A program made the position numbers and the translations under genes. A model generated the notes under the pieces. It had not been told where the DNA came from, did no database searches, and was given only the letters and a program-made list of their open reading frames with translations. Below are positions 49,858-60,708 of a DNA stretch of 64,000 nucleotides, piece after piece (position 1 is the stretch's first letter; the number at the start of each line of letters is the position of its first letter). The DNA is taken from NCBI GenBank assembly GCA_905182515.1, contig CAJJBW010000001.1, positions 210,275 to 274,274 on the forward strand. The letters are read 5' to 3'. The DNA comes from an uncultured Candidatus Poseidoniales archaeon. GTDB taxonomy: Archaea > Thermoplasmatota > Poseidoniia > Poseidoniales > Thalassarchaeaceae.

Positions 49858-52014
49858 ATGACAATGCAATTGCAAGATTCAGGCGCTAGGTGGAAAACTT
49901 TCCTCACCGCCGCCAAAGAAGATGACATACTTTTGATTCTGTCAAAACAATCAACTACTCCAGTATTGTACACATCATTTCATGAATTACAATCTTTCGA
50001 TTCCGAGTTCGCAGATTGGGTATTAGAAAATCCACGTGCAGTCTTAGATAGCGGCTCAAAAATACTCAATGACATCTGTCTTGAAAGAGGGGGGTCATCT
50101 GTTGACTGTTTGATCCGTATCGGTGAATTACCTGGTGATGCACGCATTCCTTTGCGTGAAATAGGCAGTGAAACAATTGGTAAATTCTGTAGTGTAGATG
50201 TAGTTGTCAATAAAGTCTCCGACATCAAACCACGATTATATATGGCCACATTCAAATGTGAGACATGTGGGTATGAATTAGATGTGGAACAAAAAGATGA
50301 AAGAGAATTAAAAGAGCCATTAAGATGTCCAGAAGTAAAAGGAGGATGCGGTTCATTTGTTCGTAAAGGAGAAACCACATTTATGCTAATGATGCAAGCA
50401 TCTAGAATGATCAATAATCAATTAATAGAAGTATCCGAACTTCCTGAAAATGTCCCTGGGGGATCTCAACCAACAAGAGGGATATTGTTTTTAGAAAGAG
50501 ACTTGGTATTGACTTTGACTCCAGGGGATAGAATCTCAGCCAATGTAATACCTCAAGTTAGACCAGAATATAAGAGAAATAAAAAGACCCCTATGTTTGA
50601 AATTTATTATGATTTAGTTAGCGCTGAACATGAATCCACGCCATTCACCGAGATTGTCATTGAGGATGAAGATAAAGACAAAATATTAGAAATTTCACAG
50701 AAGAAAGATTTGTTGAATTATATGTATAAGTCTATCGCTCCATCAATTTTCGCAGCAAATGAAAAATTAGCATATGTTAAGCGAACTCTCGCTTTACAAC
50801 TTTTTGGAGGAGTTTCTAGGATTAATGAAGACGGAACTAGAACAAGAGGCGATATTCATATACTTTTGATGGGTGATCCAGGGGTTGCTAAATCCCAATT
50901 ATTAAGATATATGTCAAATCTTTCACCTAGGGGAAAATATGCTTCCGGAGGAGGTGTCTCTGCAGCCGGACTTACTGCTGCTGCAATCAAAGACGCTTTT
51001 GGAGATGGCAGATTCGCACTCGAAGCGGGAATATTACCACTTTCAGATTTAGGATTAGCAGCAATTGACGAGTTTGATAAAATTTCAACATCAGATCAAG
51101 GTTCTATGCATGAAGCCATGGAACAACAAAGTATCCACATAGCAAAAGGAGGATTAACTGCTCGCCTTCCCACAAGATGTGCTGTTTTAGCAGCAGCAAA
51201 CCCTACAGGTGGCCGCTTTAGTGATAGACACCCAAATGCCTCAGTTATGTACTCCTTTGAAGAAACAGGACTCCCTTCTCCTTTGGCCTCTAGATTCGAT
51301 GTAATTTGGCTTTTAAGAGATGAAATCGTTTTGGAAAATGATGAGAGAATCGCTAGACATATTTTAGCCACCCGTTCTAAAGGAACAGCCGAAACCATAC
51401 TAGATAAGGGATTTGCATACAATAAATCCGAAGATGATAGCGTTACCAGAGTTGGAGTTGACGGCGTCGAACATCTTACCACCTCTTTTTTGAGAAAATA
51501 TGTAGCCTATGCAAAATTAAATTTCCATCCCCAATTAAATGATGCTGCGAAAATAGTTTTACAAGAATTCTATAGAGATACTAGACAAACTTTTGCCAAA
51601 GAAGACCAAGGAAGTCCAGCATCCCAGTCTCTTGTACCAATAACTGCTCGTGCACTCGAAGCACTGAGTAGATTATCTGAGGCCCATGCGCGGATGCATC
51701 TTAGGAATGTGGCCACTGAAGAAGATGCAAAAGTAGCCTTAGCTGTGTTCAAACATTGGAGATCTGAGAACAATGTCCACGATGAAACAGAATTCCATTC
51801 AAGCGTACCTCAACAAAAAATGATTGTAGATAGAGAAATAAGAAAAATTATTACAAGTATTTGTTATGAAAAGGGGCAAGCAATGATTGAAGAAATTTAT
51901 GATAAGGCAAATCAGAAAGGCATCACTCCCAAGTCTGTTGATGATATAATAGCTAAATTAAGACAAGGAGGGGTTTTATTTAGCCCCAGTAATGATGTTT
52001 ACTCATTTGCTTAA
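49858..52014 (+). CDS. mcm: MCM replicative helicase
   Basis: Zn-binding CETCGYEL...CPEVKGGC, Walker A GDPGVAKSQLL, AIDEFDKI, AAANPTGGRF arginine-finger region. Confidence 0.97.
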   Translation: MTMQLQDSGARWKTFLTAAKEDDILLILSKQSTTPVLYTSFHELQSFDSEFADWVLENPRAVLDSGSKILNDICLERGGSSVDCLIRIGELPGDARIPLREIGSETIGKFCSVDVVVNKVSDIKPRLYMATFKCETCGYELDVEQKDERELKEPLRCPEVKGGCGSFVRKGETTFMLMMQASRMINNQLIEVSELPENVPGGSQPTRGILFLERDLVLTLTPGDRISANVIPQVRPEYKRNKKTPMFEIYYDLVSAEHESTPFTEIVIEDEDKDKILEISQKKDLLNYMYKSIAPSIFAANEKLAYVKRTLALQLFGGVSRINEDGTRTRGDIHILLMGDPGVAKSQLLRYMSNLSPRGKYASGGGVSAAGLTAAAIKDAFGDGRFALEAGILPLSDLGLAAIDEFDKISTSDQGSMHEAMEQQSIHIAKGGLTARLPTRCAVLAAANPTGGRFSDRHPNASVMYSFEETGLPSPLASRFDVIWLLRDEIVLENDERIARHILATRSKGTAETILDKGFAYNKSEDDSVTRVGVDGVEHLTTSFLRKYVAYAKLNFHPQLNDAAKIVLQEFYRDTRQTFAKEDQGSPASQSLVPITARALEALSRLSEAHARMHLRNVATEEDAKVALAVFKHWRSENNVHDETEFHSSVPQQKMIVDREIRKIITSICYEKGQAMIEEIYDKANQKGITPKSVDDIIAKLRQGGVLFSPSNDVYSFA

Positions 52015-52038
52015 TATAATTCATTTCCTATCGGATAT

Positions 52039-54123
52039 ATGAAAGGTAACCTCCTCCCGAAACCGAGTAACATGGAGCCGATAGGAGAAGTTTCTGATGC
52101 AGAAAGTCTTAATCCTATAGCTTTAGGTTTCATGTGTGGCTTAGAAATACATCAACAATTGGATACTGGAAAACTCCATTCAAGAATGCCCAGTAAATTA
52201 TTTGATTTCAAAATTGATGAGATACCAGAGGATTGGAAGCGCACAGAAAGAAAACTTCGAGCATCCAGAGGAGAAGGAGGAAAAATTGATGTTGCAGCCA
52301 GATTTGAGCAACGTAGAAACCGCTCTTTTGTTTATGTTCAACCTCCAAATGCTAGCCTAGTTGAGTTAGATGATGCACCACCTGTAAAACATGATGAAAA
52401 TGCAGTAGATGTTGTTCTCACCATGTCTGCAATGATGCATGCAAAACCAGTCACTTCATTACAAACAATGCGTAAAACTGTAGTAGATGGATCTAATACA
52501 AGCGGTTTTCAAAGAACAACCCTTGTGGCAACAAATGGCACTATAGATACTGAATTAGGAGCGGTGGGAATAGATGTGGTATGTCTGGAGGAAGACTCTG
52601 CTAGAAAGCTTAGCACAGAATCAACTTCAGATGGAGAAAAAGTAATTTATACATTAGATAGATTGGGTATTCCTTTGGTAGAAGTAGCCACTGCTCCAGA
52701 TATTGTTTCTCCTATTCATGCAAAGGAGACAGCAATAATACTCGGAACACTTCTCAGAGACACTAGACGAGTTCGTAGGGGACTAGGCTCGATTCGGCAG
52801 GATCTTAATGTTAGTATTTCATGTGGTGACCGAGTTGAAATAAAAGGCTGCCAAGATTTAGATTGGATTCCTAAAATAATAAGACTTGAAATGGCTCGTC
52901 AAATACATATGTATAGATTATCAAATATGCTGCGCTCTGAAGCTAATTTACCTGCTCTTCCTCCAAATAGATTGGATGATAATATACCCGTAGAAAATAG
53001 GGTAAAAACTGCAACAAAATCTCGTTTACCATTAAACATTAGAAATGTTTCAGGTCTTTTTTCTAATTGTGAATCATCCATGATACAAACATCATTAACA
53101 AACGGAGCAGTAGTAAAAGCAATCATTTTACCCGGATTTGCTGGTAAAATTGGAGTGAAAGAACTAGATTCCCAAGGTACCCAATTACCTAGATTAGGAA
53201 GAGAATTTGCAAGTGCAGCTAAATTAGCAGGCGTTGCGGGAATTTTTCATTCTGATGAATTACCAGCTTATGGAATTACTGAATCAGATGTATCTTCAAT
53301 AATAAATGAGCTTTCTTTATCGCCTTCTGATGCATTCGTGTTATGTGCGGCGCCAGAATGGCAGGCTAATTTAGCATTAGAATCTGTAATTAACAGGGCT
53401 AGAATGGCTTATCTTAGGATAATTCAAGAGGTTAGAAATGTAGTTATAAGAAAAGGACAACCTGAAGATGGAACTACTACTGCAATGAGGCCTCTACCCG
53501 GGGGTGCTCGAATGTATCCAGAAACCGATGTTCCCATTCTTAATATAACACATGAAAGATGGCAAAAAATAGAACAAAATATCCCCTTAACACAAAATCA
53601 AAGATATGATCGTATTTCTAATATAGGAATATCTGAAAATCAAATGGAAGCAATAGTTAAGGCTGAATTAGATGATATTCTCTTAGCAGGATTTATTGGT
53701 GAATTACACAATTCAATACCTGCTTTACCTTCAAAAGCATGGGCATCAGCATTGTTGGAAAACACGGAATCAATATCTCACGAGCCATTAGCTGTTGCAA
53801 TTCATCTTAGGGAATCAGATTCCTTGACTAGAGAAGGAATCCTACCTCTTAGTAAATTGGCAATCAAATCAAATATCCCATCTTCAGACTTAGTTTCTTG
53901 GATGTCAGACAGAATTGCAAATCTAGGTTTTGCACCTGCAGACACTCGGGCTGTAGAAGCTGCAGTAGACGAAGCTATTGAAGAGATGAGAGATATGGTA
54001 AAAGAGAGGGGTTTTGGTGCATTGGGACCCCTAATGGGAGTAGTTATGAAGAAATTAGGTGGTTCGGCTGATGGAAAATTAGTAAATTCAATCTTAAGGG
54101 CTAAAATTGAAGAATTAAATTAA
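52039..54123 (+). CDS. gatE: Glutamyl-tRNA(Gln) amidotransferase subunit E
   Basis: GLEIHQQLDTGKLHSRMPS, GLGSIRQDLNVSI, PLPGGARMYPETDVP; start could be 52072. Confidence 0.95.
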   Translation: MKGNLLPKPSNMEPIGEVSDAESLNPIALGFMCGLEIHQQLDTGKLHSRMPSKLFDFKIDEIPEDWKRTERKLRASRGEGGKIDVAARFEQRRNRSFVYVQPPNASLVELDDAPPVKHDENAVDVVLTMSAMMHAKPVTSLQTMRKTVVDGSNTSGFQRTTLVATNGTIDTELGAVGIDVVCLEEDSARKLSTESTSDGEKVIYTLDRLGIPLVEVATAPDIVSPIHAKETAIILGTLLRDTRRVRRGLGSIRQDLNVSISCGDRVEIKGCQDLDWIPKIIRLEMARQIHMYRLSNMLRSEANLPALPPNRLDDNIPVENRVKTATKSRLPLNIRNVSGLFSNCESSMIQTSLTNGAVVKAIILPGFAGKIGVKELDSQGTQLPRLGREFASAAKLAGVAGIFHSDELPAYGITESDVSSIINELSLSPSDAFVLCAAPEWQANLALESVINRARMAYLRIIQEVRNVVIRKGQPEDGTTTAMRPLPGGARMYPETDVPILNITHERWQKIEQNIPLTQNQRYDRISNIGISENQMEAIVKAELDDILLAGFIGELHNSIPALPSKAWASALLENTESISHEPLAVAIHLRESDSLTREGILPLSKLAIKSNIPSSDLVSWMSDRIANLGFAPADTRAVEAAVDEAIEEMRDMVKERGFGALGPLMGVVMKKLGGSADGKLVNSILRAKIEELN

Positions 54124-54154
54124 ATATGTAATAGGAATATATTCCCGAATCTTT

Positions 54155-54817
54155 ATGTTCCTTATTGCGAGCGCTTTTAATTCCATGAATCCAATGATCC
54201 CCTATGCATCTACGTTTGGAATAATCTCAATTTTAATATATGCATCTGTAAATAAGCAAAGTATTGCAAAAGTTATGGCTACATTTACATTAGTATTCGT
54301 ATTGATTACCTTTTCCTCAGCATCTACAGAATGGAACCAGTATACCAATGGATTAGTTGATGACGTAGATGATCCTCATTATGGTCTTCCTGATAGCTGG
54401 GATGATAAGCAAGCGGTTTGCTTTCATTTTCCTGAAGGGTATACTCCCTCCAATTTAGATGATGGAAGGCATCATTTCGATAGTAATGGAACCGATTTTA
54501 AAATAGATAAAAATTGGAATTCAACAGGGGGATGTGTGGGGGGATTCGAAGGCTATGATTACGGTTTAAATTTATTTAATGCAGCTGTAGAAGCTACAAA
54601 TAGTACTTTTTCATACAATTATACTCAATTTTATTTTGGATTACAGATTGATTCTATCGCTGGAATTTCTCCTTGTGCAGCATATACTTGCGCTACAGAT
54701 TCCTCATCAGGAGCATATTGGGAAATGCTGCACAATGGAGCATATTCTTTGGTTGGAATTTCAGATCTTATCCTAGATAGTAATAGTGTAATAACATGGC
54801 AAATTACATCATATTAA
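54155..54817 (+). CDS. Secreted/anchored DUF4430-like (transcobalamin-like) protein
   Basis: N-terminal TM; ...NLFNAAVEATNSTFSY...FGLQIDSIAGI...GAYWEMLHNGAYSLVGISDLILDSNSVITW pattern. Confidence 0.6.
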   Translation: MFLIASAFNSMNPMIPYASTFGIISILIYASVNKQSIAKVMATFTLVFVLITFSSASTEWNQYTNGLVDDVDDPHYGLPDSWDDKQAVCFHFPEGYTPSNLDDGRHHFDSNGTDFKIDKNWNSTGGCVGGFEGYDYGLNLFNAAVEATNSTFSYNYTQFYFGLQIDSIAGISPCAAYTCATDSSSGAYWEMLHNGAYSLVGISDLILDSNSVITWQITSY

Positions 54818-54836
54818 TGGCATAACAAACACAAGC

Positions 54837-55532
54837 ATGAATAACATCCTAGAGGACGAGGAGAATGCGATAACTATGATTGATGCCCATGCTATTAATT
54901 TAGGACCTAATGGTATGCTAATTGTCAATGTAGCATTGCTCTCAATGATAGGCTGGGCATTATTAAAAACTGAGAAAAGTATTACAACTCAAAGTGATGT
55001 TATAATACTCTCTCTTATTGCTATTTTCGCTATTTCAGGCAGAATATTACTTGATCCTATCCCCAATATTCAACCAGTAACAGTTATTGTATTATTGGTG
55101 GGAATTCACTTCGGAGCCACCCGATCAATAATTTTTGCTACATCAATTGCATTAGTTTCAAATTTATTTATCGGACACGGTCTTTGGACAGTTTATCAGG
55201 CCACTGGCTGGTCGATGATCGGAATTCTTGGGGCAATAATATCAAGTAAAATTTATGTAAATAGTAAATTATCTATTAACCCATTAATGTACATTGCAGC
55301 ATTATGTGGCTTTGTTTTTGATTGGATAGTTTCTTTAAGCGCATTACATGTAATAAATCCTGATTTATTTCTTTTGTACATCCTTTCAGGAATTCCATTT
55401 GATGTCCTCCATGCAGCAGGCAACATGTTCTTCGTTGCATGGTTAGCAGTACCATTGAGTGAAATAATGACTAGACATATCTCAATTGAGCAACCATCGG
55501 TGGTGGAAAATTTTGCCAAGACCAGATTATGA
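54837..55532 (+). CDS. ECF-transporter S-component-like membrane protein
   Basis: GRILLDPIPNIQPVTVIVLLVGIHFGATRSIIFATSIALVSNLFIGHGLWTVYQATGWSMIGILGA, typical ECF S-component pattern. Confidence 0.78.
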   Translation: MNNILEDEENAITMIDAHAINLGPNGMLIVNVALLSMIGWALLKTEKSITTQSDVIILSLIAIFAISGRILLDPIPNIQPVTVIVLLVGIHFGATRSIIFATSIALVSNLFIGHGLWTVYQATGWSMIGILGAIISSKIYVNSKLSINPLMYIAALCGFVFDWIVSLSALHVINPDLFLLYILSGIPFDVLHAAGNMFFVAWLAVPLSEIMTRHISIEQPSVVENFAKTRL

Positions 55533-55539
55533 AACTACT

Positions 55540-55884
55540 ATGATATTGGTCACACGCAGTGATTTAAACTTATCAAAGGGAAAACTTGCTGCCCAGTGTA
55601 GTCATGCTACTGCAGAGTGTATTCTAAAAGCGAAGCGCCAATCTCCAACAATTTTGGAAAAATATCTAAAAAGTGGAGCAAGAAAAATTGTTTGTTCAGT
55701 TTCTTCTTTAGATTCTTTAAAGAGAATATTTGGAGAAGCAAAAGAAGCAGGACTTATTTGTCACATGGTTACAGATGCAGGTCATACTGAGATACCTTCA
55801 GGAACTGTTACAGTGGTAGGTATAGGGCCAGGAATAAGGAATTCAATTGATCAAATTACAAGTAGTCTACCATTGCTTAAGTAA
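55540..55884 (+). CDS. pth2: Peptidyl-tRNA hydrolase 2
   Basis: MILVTRSDLNLSKGKLAAQCSHATAE...DAGHTEIPSGTVTVVGIGPG; start overlaps/abuts the upstream ORF. Confidence 0.94.
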   Translation: MILVTRSDLNLSKGKLAAQCSHATAECILKAKRQSPTILEKYLKSGARKIVCSVSSLDSLKRIFGEAKEAGLICHMVTDAGHTEIPSGTVTVVGIGPGIRNSIDQITSSLPLLK

Positions 55885-55929
55885 TATTTCTCCAAAATAG
55901 TCATGAATAAGACTCTTCTCTGAAACAAT

Positions 55930-56454
55930 ATGGCCACACAGGTAGTCTTGAATTCCGAGGCTCGGCAATCTTTACTTTCTCAATGTCCAGGCTTAACAAA
56001 TTTTGTGGGCTGGTTAGATTCAATTGACAGACGTCCCGGCCTAGATGAATTAGCCGCCAAACTTACAATAATACATCCAAATGTAGATGCAATTAGGGAA
56101 TGTATAGATTATTCAGATGGAGGATATCAGAGACATTTAGTCAAACAAAATGAATTTTATGAATTGGTAGCAATATGTTGGAAACCAGGGCAGGAGACTC
56201 CCATTCATGATCATATAGGTAGTGATTGTGCATTCTTAATAGTTGAAGGAATTTCTACAGAAACAATTTATGAAACTAATTCCGATGGCCTTGCATATCC
56301 TGTCAAGTCCAGAAATTATATGCCCGGCGAAGTTTGTTCAGCAGATGAACCAGACATTCATCGAGTATCGAACGCAGGTAATCTTGGTTTGGTAGAATTG
56401 CATGTTTATACTCCTCCCTTGGGGGCTTACAATGTGTATTTACCTGTAAATTAA
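55930..56454 (+). CDS. Cysteine dioxygenase family (cupin)
   Basis: WKPGQETPIHDHIGSDCAFLIVEGIS ... DIHRVSNAGNLGLVELHVYTPPL. Confidence 0.87.
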   Translation: MATQVVLNSEARQSLLSQCPGLTNFVGWLDSIDRRPGLDELAAKLTIIHPNVDAIRECIDYSDGGYQRHLVKQNEFYELVAICWKPGQETPIHDHIGSDCAFLIVEGISTETIYETNSDGLAYPVKSRNYMPGEVCSADEPDIHRVSNAGNLGLVELHVYTPPLGAYNVYLPVN

Positions 56455-57473
56455 TTATCAAATAACATCAAATCAGCAGCCTTTTGTACCCAATTTTGTT
56501 TTGAAATACGATCAGGAGGAAATTCAAGAGCATCATTTATTATTTTCATATTTGATTCATCCATTCTAGAAATTTGTTCGTATGACTTAATTTCTAAAGC
56601 ATAAAGTTTCTTTTCTACAAATTCATCGATACCTTCTATTTTTGTCAAATCATTCTCTTCATCAAAATCAACCTCTCCAATAATAGACCAATTTATTTGA
56701 TTCATTCTCAAAGCCACTCTTTCAAGCACTAATTCTTCTCTAAGCATCAAGTTTGATTTCAATTTCAATTGTGCTTCCGCAGTCTCTCTTTTTATTTTTT
56801 GCGATTCTGTTTCTAGGCCAAGTAATTCCCGATCCTTTGAGCCCACCTCGATCTCTAATTTTTCTATTTCTTCTTGTATTAAGTTGGCTTTTTTTATCAA
56901 CTCATCTCTAGCTTGTCTATCAACCTCAATTTTTACTCTTGCTTTTTCATTAATTTCCTGTAACTTTTCTAATTTTTCTTCAGTTTTTTCTTTAATTTCC
57001 TGTAACTTTTCTAATTTTTCTTCAGCTAACTTTCTCTCCATTCTTACCTTTTTAGCTTCAACTTCTACCTTTGCAGCCACCTTAATTTCTTTTTGTAATT
57101 CTTTAGTAGATGCTTTCGCTGCAGACATAGTTTCTTTTGCCTCGAAAATAATCTCTTTTTTAGTCTCGGTTACTACCGCTTTTACTTCATTTACTACAAT
57201 TTCAGTGTCTAACTTGGCTTTAGCTTCATCTTCTGAAACCTCTGGGGATTCTTCAACAACCTTTTTAGGCATTTTAGGAGGTTTTACTGCTACTTCCTTA
57301 GCATATTTTTGCAATAATTTTTTAATCATCGTGTCATAATTACCCTCAAATTTCACTATTAATTTTGGAATATTTTCTAATCTTGTAGTTAATTCTGGTT
57401 CTTCAACATATTTTTCATATGTCTTTTTCAAAAAAGTAATGGCCTCTTCCTTTGATAACTTACCGCCGGCCAC
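56451..57473 (-). CDS. Long coiled-coil protein with C-terminal helix-hairpin-helix-like domain
   Basis: EKLEKLQEIKEKTEEKLEKLQEINEKA heptads; DLTKIEGIDEFVEKKLYALEIKSYEQIS. Confidence 0.7.
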   Translation of the reverse strand: MAGGKLSKEEAITFLKKTYEKYVEEPELTTRLENIPKLIVKFEGNYDTMIKKLLQKYAKEVAVKPPKMPKKVVEESPEVSEDEAKAKLDTEIVVNEVKAVVTETKKEIIFEAKETMSAAKASTKELQKEIKVAAKVEVEAKKVRMERKLAEEKLEKLQEIKEKTEEKLEKLQEINEKARVKIEVDRQARDELIKKANLIQEEIEKLEIEVGSKDRELLGLETESQKIKRETAEAQLKLKSNLMLREELVLERVALRMNQINWSIIGEVDFDEENDLTKIEGIDEFVEKKLYALEIKSYEQISRMDESNMKIINDALEFPPDRISKQNWVQKAADLMLFDN

Positions 57474-57555
57474 AGGTTTTCGGTTACTACCTTAGGTTTA
57501 ATATTTTGACCGTCAAAACCGCTGTGATGCGGATTAATTTTTCATTAATTCAAAT

Positions 57556-58791
57556 TTATTGAATTTCATTTAACATTTCTTCTAATCTTGTCAATCCCAA
57601 ATCAACATTTTCATATGAAGGCCCAAATGAAAAGCGAACCCATTGGTCAAACTGCTGCTCTTCTCGACCTGGTTGTGGATTAACATCAAAGAATGTACCG
57701 GGGACAGTCATTACTTGTTTGTCTAAAGCCTTCCAAAAGAAATCTATTCCAGTTTTATACCCTTCAGGTAAATCTTCTACACATGCCCAAATGTAGAATG
57801 TCGATTCTCCTTCCAAACATCTAATTCCCATACTCGTCAATCTATCTACCATCATATTCTTTTTCTTTGAGAACATAACTCTCAATGCACTAGTCTCTTG
57901 ATCTGCATAATTTTGTTCTAACGCTCTTAGTGCTAGTCTTTGACTGACTCTACTCGGCCCTCCGTCAATAGCACTCGCAGCACGTCCTAATGTTTCAATA
58001 ATCGAAGAAGGACCTAGGACCCAACCCAATCTCCATCCCGGATATCTAAATGATTTTGTTAATCCATCAATCACAAGAATTGGATCATTTTCGGGATCAT
58101 CTACGTATTCAGCACTAGATATTGGCCCACAACCAGGTTCTCTCCCTTCATAGATGAAATGGGAATAAAATTCATCCATTAATAATACACATCCAGTTTT
58201 TCTGGCAGTTTCACAATATGATGCTAATTCATCTCCTTGAATCACGTGTCCTGTAGGGTTACATGGATTGGAAACTAAGTAACTATCTAGATTCATAGCT
58301 ACTTCTTTGAATTCACTAGCAGGGATTGAGAAATTATTTTCTTCTTTTGTAGGAATTAATATAGGATTTAATCTTGAAGTTGCATAATCCATCATATCTT
58401 GATAAGCAGTATAATCAGGAATTTGATATCCCATCTTACCTTGAACAGCTCCAAAAATACGGCTAAGCATTAATCTCCCACCTTGTGCAATTCCTACGTT
58501 TGCTGCAGTGTATGGTTTTTTGCCACGGCGATAGTATCTGTTGTAGTGTTTAGCAACCGCTTCACGCATCTCATCTGTTCCATTGATTGGGCCATATGCT
58601 TGATCTTCAGGCTCAATTAATACATTTCTCAATCTATCAGGGGCTCCTTCCATCTCTCCTATTTCCGGTTGACCTTGACCGAGATTACACCAGTCCGGGT
58701 TACCATTCCAAAATCCTCTTTTTACTGCTTCAGAAACTACCCATATTACTCCCATATAAGGTACTTCTCGAAATGCGCCATCACTTGCCAT
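57556..58791 (-). CDS. PLP-dependent aminotransferase class I/II
   Basis: SNPCNPTGHVI, LMDEFYSHFIY, DGLTKSFRYPGWRLGWV. Confidence 0.93.
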   Translation of the reverse strand: MASDGAFREVPYMGVIWVVSEAVKRGFWNGNPDWCNLGQGQPEIGEMEGAPDRLRNVLIEPEDQAYGPINGTDEMREAVAKHYNRYYRRGKKPYTAANVGIAQGGRLMLSRIFGAVQGKMGYQIPDYTAYQDMMDYATSRLNPILIPTKEENNFSIPASEFKEVAMNLDSYLVSNPCNPTGHVIQGDELASYCETARKTGCVLLMDEFYSHFIYEGREPGCGPISSAEYVDDPENDPILVIDGLTKSFRYPGWRLGWVLGPSSIIETLGRAASAIDGGPSRVSQRLALRALEQNYADQETSALRVMFSKKKNMMVDRLTSMGIRCLEGESTFYIWACVEDLPEGYKTGIDFFWKALDKQVMTVPGTFFDVNPQPGREEQQFDQWVRFSFGPSYENVDLGLTRLEEMLNEIQ

Positions 58792-58920
58792 GGTTCGCGG
58801 TATTTACTCGTCATATCAATATTTTTGATGTAGTATAGAATCGTCGGATTATACGAAGAAAATTAAAAAAATCGATTAAACTAACAATATAGTTAAGCCA
58901 ATATATGGAGTCCAAAATGT

Positions 58921-60696
58921 GTGTCTGATGACTATGACAAGCAAAGTCAGGTGATTTTATTTTTACGTTTCACACTCGTTTTAATCACAATATGTCTTTT
59001 TTCATTAGTTAGTATGGGGGAAAATTTTGATGTTAATCAAGACAATGGGAATGCCGATGGACTAGAGAATACCGAGACCGCTTGGGGTTCCAGTTTTATT
59101 GTAACATCCTTTTTCTTCATGTATGTCCAATTCTACAAATCAAAATTGAAATCAAATGGTTCTTTTAGCAGATTAAATCAAATGAAGAATAATCTTGTAA
59201 GTATGCCAATTTGGGGAAAAATAATTTTTTATTTTTGGTTCTTTATGGTAACAGCCGTAGCCTTTGAAGATAATACAGACACACCTTTCACCGCCAATTT
59301 TTGCGCATCAGTGGTGATGATATATCCGGTGTATTGGTTACATATCTTTGGTGACAAAACCAAATCAATACCTCTTAAATATGTCAAACCTTCAACAAAC
59401 ACTAGGGTAATATCTCCAACAACTAATAGCTCAAACACAAGCTCCAGATATACAAGAGTCGTAGGTGAAAATCAAATTGATGTTTTCAATACACAACAAT
59501 GGAAAAATTTACCTCCAGCCGCATATCAAGACAAATGGGTAGTTATAATTACAAATAATAACACACAAAGTGTTTTTAGTATACATTCTAGAAAAGAAGA
59601 TGCAGTCAATTCCTTATTATCACATGAAAGAAAATTGAAACAAGAAATTTCAACACAATCTGTTGTACTGGAAAGACAAAATTCTGATGTTTCAAATTCA
59701 AAAGAACTAGAGTTTGAGAAATTACGTAAAGAAGAGGTGGCAGAGGCACTTCACCAAAGAAATATAGAAATGGCAACAGCGTTAGGTAGGACAGTAGAAG
59801 ACATTGAAGCGGATTTAGCAGATGATGGAGTGTTAAATTTTAGTGCTGGAAGTGATGCTAGAATAAAAGAAGATGATGGAAAATTAGATTCAGAAAAATA
59901 TCAAAAATTACATCATTTACAATCCGATGGAGGAATGGCAGAGGTTTATACTGCGTTAGATAAAGAATCTGGAGATGAAGTAATTTGGAAACAGGCTGCT
60001 ACAAAACATCTAACTCCAAAAGAGGCAAATAATGCATTAATGAATGAAATAGAAATTCTTAGAGACTTAGATCATCCACGTATTCCTAAACATATAAACT
60101 CTGGAACGATAAAGAATATAGATGGACAAACTGTACAAGTTTTGATTATGGAAAAAATACAGGGAGATAGTCTTGATAAAGAACAGAAAATATTTATGAG
60201 AAGTAAAATCAAGCGTCCATTGGATCAAATTACAAAGATAATTGTAGAATGCTGTGAAGCATTAGAATATATGGCTGACTTAGATCCACCAGTATATCAT
60301 AGAGATATTAAGCCACATAATATCATGTTAAATCATGAAAAAGGAGTAATTCTAATTGATTTCGGACTAGCAAAGGGTGTTGATGCTGGCACAGGATTAT
60401 CTGTATCTGGGGGCATGCATTCTGCCGGATGGGCTCCTCCTGAAAGAGAAGAAGGAAATACAGGCCCATATACAGATGTGTATAGTTTAGGGCAGTTGTT
60501 GTGGAACTTGTTAACCAATGAAAGAGCAGGAATAAAATCAAAAGATTATAGAATTAAAAAAGTAGAAGAAAATGGGCATCCAAAGTGGTTAGCAGATTTA
60601 GTAAATGAAGCAACTACTCCTGAAAATCCAAATAAGAGAATTCAATCAGTATTTGAGTTTAGATTGAGATTAGAAAATGACGGTAATATCACCTAA
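58921..60696 (+). CDS. Membrane Hanks-type serine/threonine protein kinase
   Basis: N-terminal TM segments; SDGGMAEVYTA, EVIWKQA, YHRDIKPHNIML, LIDFGLAKG, GWAPPERE, YTDVYSLGQLLWNLL. Confidence 0.93.
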   Translation: MSDDYDKQSQVILFLRFTLVLITICLFSLVSMGENFDVNQDNGNADGLENTETAWGSSFIVTSFFFMYVQFYKSKLKSNGSFSRLNQMKNNLVSMPIWGKIIFYFWFFMVTAVAFEDNTDTPFTANFCASVVMIYPVYWLHIFGDKTKSIPLKYVKPSTNTRVISPTTNSSNTSSRYTRVVGENQIDVFNTQQWKNLPPAAYQDKWVVIITNNNTQSVFSIHSRKEDAVNSLLSHERKLKQEISTQSVVLERQNSDVSNSKELEFEKLRKEEVAEALHQRNIEMATALGRTVEDIEADLADDGVLNFSAGSDARIKEDDGKLDSEKYQKLHHLQSDGGMAEVYTALDKESGDEVIWKQAATKHLTPKEANNALMNEIEILRDLDHPRIPKHINSGTIKNIDGQTVQVLIMEKIQGDSLDKEQKIFMRSKIKRPLDQITKIIVECCEALEYMADLDPPVYHRDIKPHNIMLNHEKGVILIDFGLAKGVDAGTGLSVSGGMHSAGWAPPEREEGNTGPYTDVYSLGQLLWNLLTNERAGIKSKDYRIKKVEENGHPKWLADLVNEATTPENPNKRIQSVFEFRLRLENDGNIT

Positions 60697-60708
60697 TAAT
60701 GATTTTAT

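Noticed and set aside
56884-57339. Plus-strand ORF of 151 aa antisense to the coiled-coil gene
   Set aside because: Ser/Phe/Leu-rich shadow of Lys/Glu-rich coding sequence on the opposite strand
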